From Planctomycetota bacterium (GTDB lineage Bacteria; Planctomycetota; Phycisphaerae; UBA1845; UTPLA1), in contig JACRIM010000010.1 in the NCBI GenBank assembly GCA_016235815.1, forward strand, positions 46,321 through 110,320: a stretch of DNA of 64,000 nt, given 5' to 3'. Under the pieces are notes generated by a model, which ran no database searches, was not told the origin of the DNA, and worked only from the letters and a program-made list of their open reading frames with translations. Shown piece after piece: positions 1-7,757 of this stretch (the first letter of the stretch is position 1; every line of letters starts with the position of its first letter). Made by a program: the position numbers and the translations under genes.

Positions 1-729
1 GGAGACCTCGTACAACACCATGCCGAGCGAATAAAGATCAATGCGGTCGTCGTACGATTTCTCAAGCAGCAACTCGGGCGCGGAGTATTTCACCGTCACC
101 ACGGGCGGCGAAACGATGTCCCCTTCCTGCGCCGCGGAATAGAAATTGGCGATCTTGGCCGCTCCGTTGACGACCATGATGTTTCCGGGGTTCAAATCGC
201 GGTGCACAATCTTCTGAGCGTGCAGATCACGGAGGCCGATGATCGCGGACTTGAGCAGTTTGTAGGTATGTTCGATTCCCACGCGCCGTTTGCTGATCAG
301 CGACTCCAGCCAGTCCCCGTGAATGTACTCTTCGACAATGAACAGCCCGCGCTCATCCTCGATGAGTTCATGCACGTTCAGCACATAGCGAGCGTCTTTC
401 GGAACGCGCGCCAGCAACTGCGCTTCTTTCTTGAAATTGCCGCACGCCGTCGGGCTGTCCATTAACTCCGGCGTCATCTGCTTGAGCGCCACGAGGCGGT
501 CGAGCATGGTGTCGCGGGCCTTATAGACCACCGCGTTGTGATAAGTGCGGATGCGTTCGAGAATGCGATATTTGCCCAGTCCGGTGCCGGTGGGCAGCGC
601 CAACGCAGGGTCCTCTCGGCGCGCAAGGGCATCCGGCGGCGCAGGAAACGCCTCGGACGCCTGCTCGGGCAGTGGTTCGCCTTCGTTGTTCATGGCTTCG
701 GTCCGGCGCGATCGGCGGCCATTCGTCAT
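1..729 (-). CDS. Ser/Thr protein kinase-like protein (probable pseudokinase), partial
   Basis: This is the N-terminal part of a Hanks-type Ser/Thr protein kinase, cut by the left edge of the window. From ATG 729 (an AAGG ribosome site lies just upstream; ATG 693 is an alternative) an acidic, proline-rich leader of about 45 residues precedes the kinase fold. Visible landmarks are VALKQM (ATP-anchoring Lys), FKKEAQLL (helix C Glu), the catalytic loop HRDLNPGN, SAPELLL, and DRIDLYSLGMVLYE of the C lobe. Two landmarks are degenerate: the glycine-rich loop reads ERIRTYHNAVVYKA without any glycine, and the DFG position reads NFY (KIANFYSAA), replacing the metal-binding Asp. The fold is certain; loss of catalysis is inferred. 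The gene is divergent from the FAH gene. Confidence 0.85.
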   Translation of the reverse strand, partial: MTNGRRSRRTEAMNNEGEPLPEQASEAFPAPPDALARREDPALALPTGTGLGKYRILERIRTYHNAVVYKARDTMLDRLVALKQMTPELMDSPTACGNFKKEAQLLARVPKDARYVLNVHELIEDERGLFIVEEYIHGDWLESLISKRRVGIEHTYKLLKSAIIGLRDLHAQKIVHRDLNPGNIMVVNGAAKIANFYSAAQEGDIVSPPVVTVKYSAPELLLEKSYDDRIDLYSLGMVLYEVS

Positions 730-938
730 GCCACCTTGCGCGGAGCACCCGATTATACCGCGTCCAATGCGTGGAATCTGCCATGAACAGGGCCGGTGGG
801 GGATGAATTCACGCCGTCCGGTGTCTGTTATCACACGATCATTGCGGGGTGCCCGGGGTATGGCTCGGTGAGGGCCGGTTCCGATATCCTATTCGCCCAG
901 GCCACGTTTACTTGTGTCAGGACGAACGGAGAGGGCTT

Positions 939-1739
939 GTGAAGATCATTCGGTTTTCGGATCAATCGGGTGCGGTTCGCTGGGGCGTTCCATCCGGCGA
1001 AGGCCAGGCCGTCGTACTTGCCGGCGGTCTCTTTGATGCCCGACCTTCCGGCGCAACGCCAATACCCATCGCCAGCACCCTTGCCCCGCTCGATCCGCCC
1101 AACGTCATCGCCATCGGTCGCAACTACCGCGAACACGCCAAAGAGATGAAGGCCGAGCCGCAGGACGCGGAGCCGCTCATTTTCCTAAAGGCCACCAGCG
1201 CGGTCACCGGTCCGAATGATGACATCATCCTCCCGCAATCCGCGCCGACGGAAGTCGACTACGAAGCCGAATTGGCTGTCATTATCGCGCGTCGCTGCAA
1301 GAATGTGCCCGAGCGCGATGCAATGAGCGTCGTACTCGGCTTTACCTGTGCCAACGACGTTTCCGCCCGTGATTGCCAAAAGCGTCGCGACAAGCAATGG
1401 GCCCGCGGAAAAAGCTTCGACACGTTCTGCCCGCTCGGGCCGGTCATCGTGACGCCTGACGAGTTTCCGGCATCGGGGGCACCGATTCGCTCGTTCCTGA
1501 ACGGCCAACTCATGCAAGACGGCCACACCTCGGACATGATTTTTTCCGTCGCCCAACTCGTCAGCTATGTCTCCCACCAATTCACCCTGCTACCCGGAAC
1601 GGTCATACTGACGGGCACTCCCGCCGGAGTCGGCGCGGCCCGTACTCCGCCGATTTTTCTGCGCGATGGCGACGAGATGGTGGTTGAAGTCGAGGGTATC
1701 GGGCGGTTGTGCAATCGCGTCAGGACATTCTCGGCCTGA
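939..1739 (+). CDS. Fumarylacetoacetate hydrolase (FAH) family protein
   Basis: A soluble FAH-superfamily enzyme of 266 residues, a family that hydrolyses or decarboxylates C-C bonds in 2-oxo acid substrates with a divalent metal. The N-terminal small domain is followed by the FAH barrel with IGRNYREHAKEM, the acidic metal ligands in VDYEAELAVII, NDVSARD, the K/W block KQWARGKSFDTF, and the C-terminal GTPAGVG. The GTG start at 939 is chosen because GGAGAGG lies 5 bases upstream and the family normally begins MKI-; an upstream ATG at 849 would add 30 residues unlike the family. The substrate cannot be deduced. It stands alone between the divergent kinase gene and the pilus locus. Confidence 0.9.
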   Translation: MKIIRFSDQSGAVRWGVPSGEGQAVVLAGGLFDARPSGATPIPIASTLAPLDPPNVIAIGRNYREHAKEMKAEPQDAEPLIFLKATSAVTGPNDDIILPQSAPTEVDYEAELAVIIARRCKNVPERDAMSVVLGFTCANDVSARDCQKRRDKQWARGKSFDTFCPLGPVIVTPDEFPASGAPIRSFLNGQLMQDGHTSDMIFSVAQLVSYVSHQFTLLPGTVILTGTPAGVGAARTPPIFLRDGDEMVVEVEGIGRLCNRVRTFSA

Positions 1740-1829
1740 CCCCGCACCGTGTCGCGGCGGTAGCGTCGTTCTCGGACACGTGGCCGCCGATTATCAACCA
1801 CGCCTGCAATCCACCCGATAGCAATCCGC

Positions 1830-2255
1830 ATGACTGTCGAAACCTATAGCGCCCACGCGCGCCAATTCAAGCGTCACGCCGCCCAATTTTCCGCGCGGAT
1901 CGAGCCACACGCCGATCACGCCGAGCAGTTTCGGCTTTCCTTTCCGGATGCGAAGTCCGGCCTCGCGGTCAGCGACGTCAGCAAGGGCGGCATCGGACTG
2001 ATCGCCGGGATCCTTGTCCCGCGAAACATGAGGCTCGAAGTACACATCGACCCGTGTGAGGCGACGGGAAATCAGCCTTTGGTCGTGCGGGTCATTACGC
2101 GCCGATGTGTTCTTCTGGATCACAAGCCGAGTTATCAACTGGGATTGCAGTTCATCGATGCAAACGGCCCGGCGGAACAGACCCTGGTAAAGGCGGCCCT
2201 CGCCGCCGAGAAGGCCGCTGCATCCGAAGAAACGGAGGCGTCCAATGGGAATTAG
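1830..2255 (+). CDS. PilZ-domain protein
   Basis: A 141-residue protein that looks like a single PilZ domain, a family that typically binds cyclic di-GMP. The N-terminal RHAAQFSAR resembles the arginine-rich first motif and VSDVSKGGIGL matches the D/NxSxxG second motif; the C-terminal LGLQFID closes the barrel. An Ala/Glu-rich tail follows. The gene overlaps the start of the assembly ATPase gene by 11 bases, so it is probably the first gene of the pilus operon and could tune it through c-di-GMP. The first motif is loose (no clean RxxxR), so nucleotide binding is not certain. Confidence 0.7.
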   Translation: MTVETYSAHARQFKRHAAQFSARIEPHADHAEQFRLSFPDAKSGLAVSDVSKGGIGLIAGILVPRNMRLEVHIDPCEATGNQPLVVRVITRRCVLLDHKPSYQLGLQFIDANGPAEQTLVKAALAAEKAAASEETEASNGN

Positions 2256-3909
2256 CGCCTCCGACGAGCTGCGCGATCAGATCCTGATCTCCGGCATCCT
2301 CTCCGCGCAGGATGTCATGAAGGCGCTCGAACAGGCCCAGGAAGCGGCCACGGACCTCGAGACCATTCTGAAGAAAAACCGCGTCCTGACGGATTCGCAG
2401 GTCGTCGCACTGGGGGCCATGCGGGCCGGTGTGCCGTTCATTGCCATATCCGATTACATCCCCAAGCTTTCCAATGCGGAGCTGGTGCCCGAACAATTCG
2501 CCCGCGAGCACTGCGTTTTCCCCATCTTCGTGTGCGACGGAATCATCACCCTCGCGGTGCAGGATGTGAACGACCTTGCCGCCGTCGACCAGATTCGTCG
2601 CCAGACCAAGATGGAGGTCGACGTCTGCCTCGCGAACAAGAACGAAATCCTCGGCCTGATCGAACGGGCCTATGGCGCCAGCGAGTACCTTCAGCAATCC
2701 TCGGTGCTCGAATCGCTGCAGGAAGCGACGGTCTCCACCGCCGATGAAACGCAGCCCGTCATACGTCTTGTTGATCTCATGATTCTTGAGGCCATACGGC
2801 AAAACGCCTCTGATATTCATATTGAGCCGGGGGAGTCCGAGCTGCGCCTTCGCGTTCGCGTCGACGGTGTTCTGCGCGAAGTCCCGTCACCGCCCCTCGG
2901 TCTCCATAAGGCCATTGTGTCGCGACTGAAAGTTCTTGCCCGCCTTGATATTTCCAAGAATCGCTCGCCGCAGGATGGCGCGATTCACTTTCGCAGCGGA
3001 GACACCGAAGTGCTGCTGCGTGTGTCGGTGCTTCCATCCGTCTATGGCGAAGCCGTCGTACTTCGAATCCTCCGCAATGAAGCCGAAGCGATTTCGCTTT
3101 CCGATATGGGGATGAATGACGAGCTTCGGTCGCGTTTCCAGCAGGTCGTATCCAACGCCCATGGGATGGTCCTTGTCTCGGGGCCTACGGGTTCCGGCAA
3201 GTCCACGACGCTCTACGCCGCGATCAAGGCCATCATTTCGCCGCAAAAGAACATCATCACCGTCGAAGACCCCGTCGAATACCGCAACAGCCAGATTCGT
3301 CAGGTGCAGGTGAACGCGGAGGCCAACCTGACCTTCGCCACGGGGTTGCGCTCCATCCTTCGCCAGGACCCCGACGTGATCATGGTCGGTGAAATTCGCG
3401 ATCGTGAAACGGCGCAGATATCCGTGCAGGCGGCCCTCACCGGCCACTTGCTGTTGAGCACGGTTCACACCAACGATTCGATCAGCGCCATCGCTCGACT
3501 GCGCGATCTGGGCGTGCCGGAGTTCCTGATTTCCTCATCGCTTCTTGCGGTACTCGCCCAGCGACTGTGCCGCCGCATCTGCCCCGACTGTATTACCGAC
3601 GACCGCCCGCCCGAATTCCTGGTGAAGGCCGTCGGGCTTGATCCCGGGAATCTCGATTTTCAACCCCGGCGAGGAAAGGGCTGTCGTCGTTGCGTTGGCA
3701 CAGGCTACGTGGGGCGCGTTGGCGTGTTTGAGCTGTTCGAACTCACCGAGAATTTCAGCAAGATGATCGTTGCCGGTGAATCGACCGAAGCGGTTCGTGC
3801 CGCCGCACGGAATGCGGGCATGAAGTTCATCGTCGAAGACGGCGTACGAAAAATTCGCGAAGGACAAACAACGGTCGAAGAAGTGGCGCGCGTCGCGGGT
3901 CGCTGCTAG
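2245..3909 (+). CDS. pilB: GspE/PilB-type assembly ATPase
   Basis: Cytoplasmic hexameric ATPase that powers pseudopilus or pilus assembly. The 554 residues carry an N-terminal MshEN-like domain (about 1-150) and the GspE/PilB core. Walker A GPTGSGKST is at 313-321; the Asp box EDPVEY, Walker B QDPDVIMVGEIRD and the His box GHLLLSTVHTND follow. Zinc-binding cysteines typical of GspE/PilB sit at 446/449 (CPDC) and 480/483 (CRRC). The start at 2245 overlaps the PilZ gene and the platform gene follows 17 bases downstream, so this is a tight operon. GspE and PilB cannot be told apart by sequence alone here. Confidence 0.95.
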   Translation: MGISASDELRDQILISGILSAQDVMKALEQAQEAATDLETILKKNRVLTDSQVVALGAMRAGVPFIAISDYIPKLSNAELVPEQFAREHCVFPIFVCDGIITLAVQDVNDLAAVDQIRRQTKMEVDVCLANKNEILGLIERAYGASEYLQQSSVLESLQEATVSTADETQPVIRLVDLMILEAIRQNASDIHIEPGESELRLRVRVDGVLREVPSPPLGLHKAIVSRLKVLARLDISKNRSPQDGAIHFRSGDTEVLLRVSVLPSVYGEAVVLRILRNEAEAISLSDMGMNDELRSRFQQVVSNAHGMVLVSGPTGSGKSTTLYAAIKAIISPQKNIITVEDPVEYRNSQIRQVQVNAEANLTFATGLRSILRQDPDVIMVGEIRDRETAQISVQAALTGHLLLSTVHTNDSISAIARLRDLGVPEFLISSSLLAVLAQRLCRRICPDCITDDRPPEFLVKAVGLDPGNLDFQPRRGKGCRRCVGTGYVGRVGVFELFELTENFSKMIVAGESTEAVRAAARNAGMKFIVEDGVRKIREGQTTVEEVARVAGRC

Positions 3910-3926
3910 TCCGTGGGGAACAGGCC

Positions 3927-5162
3927 ATGCCGAAGTTCAGCGTTCAATATGCCGGAGCGGACGGTCGCGTCCACAGTGAAGAGATGGACGCTGCCACGGA
4001 GCGAGCCATACTCGCCAGACTGGAGGCCGGTGGTTTTACCCCGATCAGTGTCATTTCGGGAGGCGCCGCGGGCAAAACCAAGTCCGCCACGGGTTCGACG
4101 CCACGAACAACTCGGCGGGCGCGCGGCTCCCGGCGGGCGGTGCTCGATTTCACTCACCAGCTTGCCGCCATCGCCGAAAGTGGAATACCCCTCATCGCCG
4201 GGCTGAAAGCGGTCGCGGAACAGACCGGCCATCCCGAACTGCGCGCCGCCATTGCCCGAATCGCAGGGCGCATCGAAGGCGGTCGAACGCTGGCTGATTC
4301 CCTGGACGCCGAACCGGCGTTTTTTCCGCCGATCTTTATCAAGACCATCGCGGCCGGCGAGACAGCCGGAAAGATCCCGGAAGTATTGAATTCCCTTGCT
4401 CATTATCAGGAGCAGGAAGCCGAGACCCGCGCCCAGATTCGCTCGGCCATGACATACCCGTTGCTCGTCGTCATCGCGCTGGTGTCCGCGATTGCATTTA
4501 TGCTGGTTTTTGTAATTCCTCAATTCGCCATCATGTTCGAGAAGTTCCAGGGCCAATTGCCCTTGCCAACGCGATTGCTCATGGCGACGAGCAAGGCCAT
4601 CACGCAGCACTATGTAATGGTTCTTGTGGGCATCGTTGCGGCCTGGTACGCCGTGAAATCGTTGTTCGCCTATTCGTTCGCCAGGAACTGGCTCGATCAT
4701 CAGGTATTGAAGTTGCCCGTCTTCGGCAACCTCTTTCTTGGTGTGTACATGGTGCGACTCATCGAACTGCTTGACCTTCTCACGCAGGCCGCGCTTCCCA
4801 TCGTTCAGTCGCTACGTGTCACGGCCGACAGCATGACGAACACCGCCATCGAAGCCGATGTTCGCAAAATGGGTCGGGCGGTGGAAGGCGGCCGCTCGTT
4901 GACCGAAGCGTTCAGCGAGGCTTTGTGGCTGACGCCGCTGGTCAAGCGCATGCTGGCCATTGGAGAACAGGCCGGCCGGACAGACCAGATCTTCTCATAC
5001 CTTAAGCAATACTACGCAAAACAAACTCATCGCAGCGTCAAACTGTTATCGACCCTGATAGAGCCGGTAATGGTGACCTGCCTTGCGGCGGTCGTTCTTT
5101 TCTTTGCGCTGGCCATTTTTTTGCCGATGTGGAAGTTATTGAAGGTAATTGGAACCGCTTGA
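3927..5162 (+). CDS. pilC: GspF/PilC-type inner-membrane platform protein
   Basis: Polytopic inner-membrane platform of the pilus/type II secretion machine, 411 residues, the usual length. Two T2SF domains are visible: the first begins DFTHQLAAIAESGIPL (about residue 73), the second around LIELLDLLTQAALPI (about 275). Three hydrophobic segments follow the usual plan: after SAMTYPLLVVIALV, at YVMVLVGIVAAW, and at the extreme C terminus before LPMWKL. The first ~65 residues are a soluble arm with a basic Thr/Arg-rich linker. It lies directly after the assembly ATPase, which it is expected to bind. Confidence 0.93.
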   Translation: MPKFSVQYAGADGRVHSEEMDAATERAILARLEAGGFTPISVISGGAAGKTKSATGSTPRTTRRARGSRRAVLDFTHQLAAIAESGIPLIAGLKAVAEQTGHPELRAAIARIAGRIEGGRTLADSLDAEPAFFPPIFIKTIAAGETAGKIPEVLNSLAHYQEQEAETRAQIRSAMTYPLLVVIALVSAIAFMLVFVIPQFAIMFEKFQGQLPLPTRLLMATSKAITQHYVMVLVGIVAAWYAVKSLFAYSFARNWLDHQVLKLPVFGNLFLGVYMVRLIELLDLLTQAALPIVQSLRVTADSMTNTAIEADVRKMGRAVEGGRSLTEAFSEALWLTPLVKRMLAIGEQAGRTDQIFSYLKQYYAKQTHRSVKLLSTLIEPVMVTCLAAVVLFFALAIFLPMWKLLKVIGTA

Positions 5163-5230
5163 CGGGGGTCCGTTTCCGGAACCAATTGGGGTGTTTGGGC
5201 CGAAGCGAGATTACGAAGGAGTTACGATAT

Positions 5231-5665
5231 ATGTCGCGAACGAATCGAAAAGGCTTCACGTTGATTGAACTGGTCACCGTCATTGTGATCCTCGGCATTT
5301 TGTCGGCCGTGGCGTTGCCGGTGTACCTGGATTACCGCCAGGATGCGAAGATTGCAGCATGCAAGGGCGTCCTCGGTGCGGTTCGTGCCGCCGTCGCCAA
5401 CTACTATGCCAGGTCCGCGACCGACAGTGGCGGTGGCGTGTTGAAGTATCCGGCATTGACGGACCTCACCACGGTCGGCAACGTCATGCTCGACACGATG
5501 AACGACAATCCGTTCGACACCGACTCGACGAAAAACAACGTCGTGGCGTCGTCGTCCGCCAAGGGTACGGTCTCCGGAACGAGCGGCGGTTGGTGCTACA
5601 ACGCGACCAACGGTCAGTTCTGGGCCAACACCAATACCAGCGGCGTCGGCGAGAATGGTTTCTAA
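5231..5665 (+). CDS. Major prepilin / GspG-like pseudopilin
   Basis: A 144-residue type IV prepilin-like protein. The short basic leader MSRTNRKG is followed by FTLIELVTVIVILGILSAV, a textbook prepilin peptidase site with Phe+1 and Glu+5 and a hydrophobic N-terminal helix. The soluble part contains PVYLDYRQDAKI and NPFDT, as in GspG-like pseudopilins, and is Ser/Thr/Asn-rich. ATG 5231 is chosen for the AAGGAG site at 5217-5222. A strong terminator follows immediately, so this abundant subunit could be made in excess over the downstream minor pilins. No prepilin peptidase gene is present in the window. Confidence 0.9.
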   Translation: MSRTNRKGFTLIELVTVIVILGILSAVALPVYLDYRQDAKIAACKGVLGAVRAAVANYYARSATDSGGGVLKYPALTDLTTVGNVMLDTMNDNPFDTDSTKNNVVASSSAKGTVSGTSGGWCYNATNGQFWANTNTSGVGENGF

Positions 5666-5717
5666 AACACAACCCGTGGATTCTCATGTGAGTCCGCGAG
5701 TCTCGTGAGTATTCGAC

Positions 5718-5751
5718 AAGGCCCTGGTCGGTGACGGCCGGGGCCTTTTTT
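5718..5751 (+). terminator. Rho-independent terminator after the prepilin gene
   Basis: AAGGCCC pairs with GGGGCCTT around a GC-rich loop and is followed by a run of six T. It lies 53 bases after the major prepilin stop and ends 14 bases before the next pseudopilin start. It could partly uncouple the major subunit from the minor pilins. Confidence 0.8.
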
Positions 5752-5764
5752 AATCGAGGATACG

Positions 5765-6286
5765 ATGCCGCGCTGTAGGTCGAGATCCGGCTTTACGCTG
5801 ATCGAACTCATCACCGTCATGGCCATCCTCGGAATCACCGGTGTGGCCGTGGTCGGGGGGACGCTCAGCTACCTGGGCGAAATCCGCTCGCGCGCCGCCG
5901 CCTCGCGTCTTGCCGCGGATATTCGTTACGCCCAGCGAACCGCCCTCGCCGCGGGTTTGCGAACGTGGATGGTGTTCAACGTTGGTGCAAATTCGTATCA
6001 GCTGCACATCGAAAATGCGGCCAATCCAGGCAAGGCCAACCGCGTCGCGTTGGAACGCCCGATCGATCAGACGTCGGCCCAGATGACCTTTGGCTCCGGC
6101 CCGTTCTCCAAAGTCTCGATTTCTTCCGTCAATATCAACTCCACCACCGAACTGGAGTTCGACAGTTTCGGAACGCCCTATGACGGAAATAGTGCGGCCT
6201 TATCCACGAGTGCCGTGGTAACGCTCTCCAACGGAATCACCGCCACCATCTACCCGGTCACAGGTTTTGTGGAGCGCGCCGGATGA
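5765..6286 (+). CDS. GspH-like minor pseudopilin
   Basis: A 173-residue prepilin-like protein. Leader MPRCRSRSG precedes FTLIELITVMAILGITGV with Glu at +5, followed by EIRSRAAASRLAADIRYAQ, the run typical of GspH/FimT proteins (domain start where pilin core meets the beta head). The rest is a beta-rich Ser/Thr head. It starts right after the terminator hairpin, with GAGGA upstream, and its stop overlaps the next gene by four bases (ATGA). Expected at the tip of the pseudopilus. Confidence 0.85.
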   Translation: MPRCRSRSGFTLIELITVMAILGITGVAVVGGTLSYLGEIRSRAAASRLAADIRYAQRTALAAGLRTWMVFNVGANSYQLHIENAANPGKANRVALERPIDQTSAQMTFGSGPFSKVSISSVNINSTTELEFDSFGTPYDGNSAALSTSAVVTLSNGITATIYPVTGFVERAG

Positions 6287-6696
6287 GACGACCACGCCGC
6301 CGATGCACCACCATCATTGAGGTCGTCATGGCCCTCGCGGTCCTGTCGATCTCGCTGCCGTCGCTCATGGTCGCATTCGCCAATGCCGCGAATCAGGGCA
6401 TCCTTCCATCGAACACCACCGTCGCATCGTTCCTCGCAATTGGCAGGATGGAAGAGATCATTGCCCGGCGCTATCGCGGCACGGATGGATATGCCGCGAT
6501 TACCACGACCAACTTTCCCGCCGAATCGCCCGTGTCGGGGTACTCCATGTTCAATCGTACGGTCGCGGTCGACTTTGTCACGCCGGCGCTTGCCGCTGCG
6601 GGAAGCGATCAGGGTTACAAGAAAGTGACCGTTACCGTCAGTTGGAATAGCGGAACGCAGCGCATCAAGATCGAACGGGTTTTCGCGGATTTCTGA
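6283..6696 (+). CDS. GspI/PilV-like minor pseudopilin
   Basis: A 137-residue protein whose N terminus, MRRPRRRCTTIIEVVMALAV, is a variant prepilin signal: a basic leader, then TTIIEV with Glu at the +5 position but no canonical Gly-Phe at the cleavage site. A hydrophobic helix and a small beta domain follow (VTVTVSWNSGTQRIKIER near the end, as in GspI/PilV). It is coupled to the GspH-like gene by an ATGA overlap and followed after four bases by the GspJ-like gene. Assignment to GspI rests on order and on the C-terminal strand. Confidence 0.7.
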   Translation: MRRPRRRCTTIIEVVMALAVLSISLPSLMVAFANAANQGILPSNTTVASFLAIGRMEEIIARRYRGTDGYAAITTTNFPAESPVSGYSMFNRTVAVDFVTPALAAAGSDQGYKKVTVTVSWNSGTQRIKIERVFADF

Positions 6697-6700
6697 GATA

Positions 6701-7306
6701 ATGATGATGGTCGAAGTTCACCAATCAATTGCCCGGCGCAAGACCGCGAAGCGCCCGCGCGCCGGCTTCACGTTGATCGAGCTTGTCGTCTCAATTACCG
6801 TCAGTGTCATTATCTGCGGCCTGGCCGGCTCTCTTTTGTGGAACGCCACGCAACAACGCTCCGAAATCTCCGCTCGTGGAGAACTCATCGACATGGGCGC
6901 CTCGGCGCTCGAAATCATGACTCGCTACCTTCGTGAGATCCCGCAGAACGAGTGCGTCGGGAACCCCACACCCTGCCTCGCCGGTCACGCCCAGGTCACG
7001 ACGGCGTCGAGTACTCAGATTCGTTGGGGCACTTATGGGTTTCGCAAGAGCGGCACCGATTTGGAGATGACCACGAATTCGGGAACGACGTGGTACAAGC
7101 TTTGCGGGGATGTGTCGTCCCTGACCCTTTCATACTACAACCGCACCGGCCAGAATTTGCTGTCGTTGATCTCACCCGCCGACGACCCTCAAAACATGCG
7201 CCGAATCACCATTTCGTTGACACTCGTGCGTTCAAGCCAAACCGCCAAGCTCACCACCGACATCTACCTCCGCAATTTTATGAACGAGGTGACCAGTGAC
7301 CCGTAA
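6701..7306 (+). CDS. GspJ/PilW-like minor pseudopilin
   Basis: A 201-residue prepilin-like protein. The leader is long (about 23 residues, ending KRPRAG) before FTLIELVVSITVSVIICGL. The segment ARGELIDMGASALEIMTRYL resembles the GspJ/PilW core helix. Three successive ATG codons (6701, 6704, 6707) leave the start uncertain by two residues. Two internal Cys near NECVGNPTPCL may form a disulphide. The last 11 bases overlap the next gene. Position after GspH- and GspI-like genes supports a tip-complex role. Confidence 0.78.
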   Translation: MMMVEVHQSIARRKTAKRPRAGFTLIELVVSITVSVIICGLAGSLLWNATQQRSEISARGELIDMGASALEIMTRYLREIPQNECVGNPTPCLAGHAQVTTASSTQIRWGTYGFRKSGTDLEMTTNSGTTWYKLCGDVSSLTLSYYNRTGQNLLSLISPADDPQNMRRITISLTLVRSSQTAKLTTDIYLRNFMNEVTSDP

Positions 7307-7715
7307 TCGGCCCCTTCACTTATCCCGCCGCGGCGTCGCCGTTATCGCATTCGTGGCTGCAATGCTCGTTATTGGGACCATGGCGCTCTGGATGCTCCAG
7401 GTAACCGCGGCCTCCAGTACGTCGTCCCTTGCCCATTTTTATAGCACCGGCGCAGTTTATGCAGCAGAAAGCGGGCTCGAAATGGCCATGCGCGAATTGA
7501 ACGCCACGCCGCCAATTGATTCCGACAGTGACGGGGTCATCGGGACGATAAGTGACGACGGAAGCGCCGGAACGGACCCGCAATTGGGAACCGGCGCCTT
7601 CTACGTGCAGAAGGTCGGCGCGTCGCCGCCAACGTATCGGGCATACGGAAGGCCCGTACAGGCAACGTCGCCCTGGAACTCGTTCACGCGAACGCTCGAG
7701 ATCCAGTTGCAGTAA
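7296..7715 (+). CDS. PilX/GspK-like minor pseudopilin
   Basis: A 139-residue protein with N terminus SRRGVAVIAFVAAMLVIGTM, the PilX/GspK-style start that lacks the FTLIE box and the Glu at +5. After the membrane helix comes HFYSTGAVYAAESGLEMAMR, the A/G-x-E-S-G-L-E-x-A signature shared by PilX and GspK N termini. The Asp-rich stretch DSDSDGVIG could bind calcium, as in GspK. It is much shorter than GspK (usually over 300 residues), so PilX-like is the better label. GTG start with GAGGTGA upstream; overlaps the preceding gene. Confidence 0.75.
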   Translation: MTRNRPLHLSRRGVAVIAFVAAMLVIGTMALWMLQVTAASSTSSLAHFYSTGAVYAAESGLEMAMRELNATPPIDSDSDGVIGTISDDGSAGTDPQLGTGAFYVQKVGASPPTYRAYGRPVQATSPWNSFTRTLEIQLQ

Positions 7716-7757
7716 GTCGGCGCGACAGACCGTCGTTTGGCCGACCCGGAGACAGGG

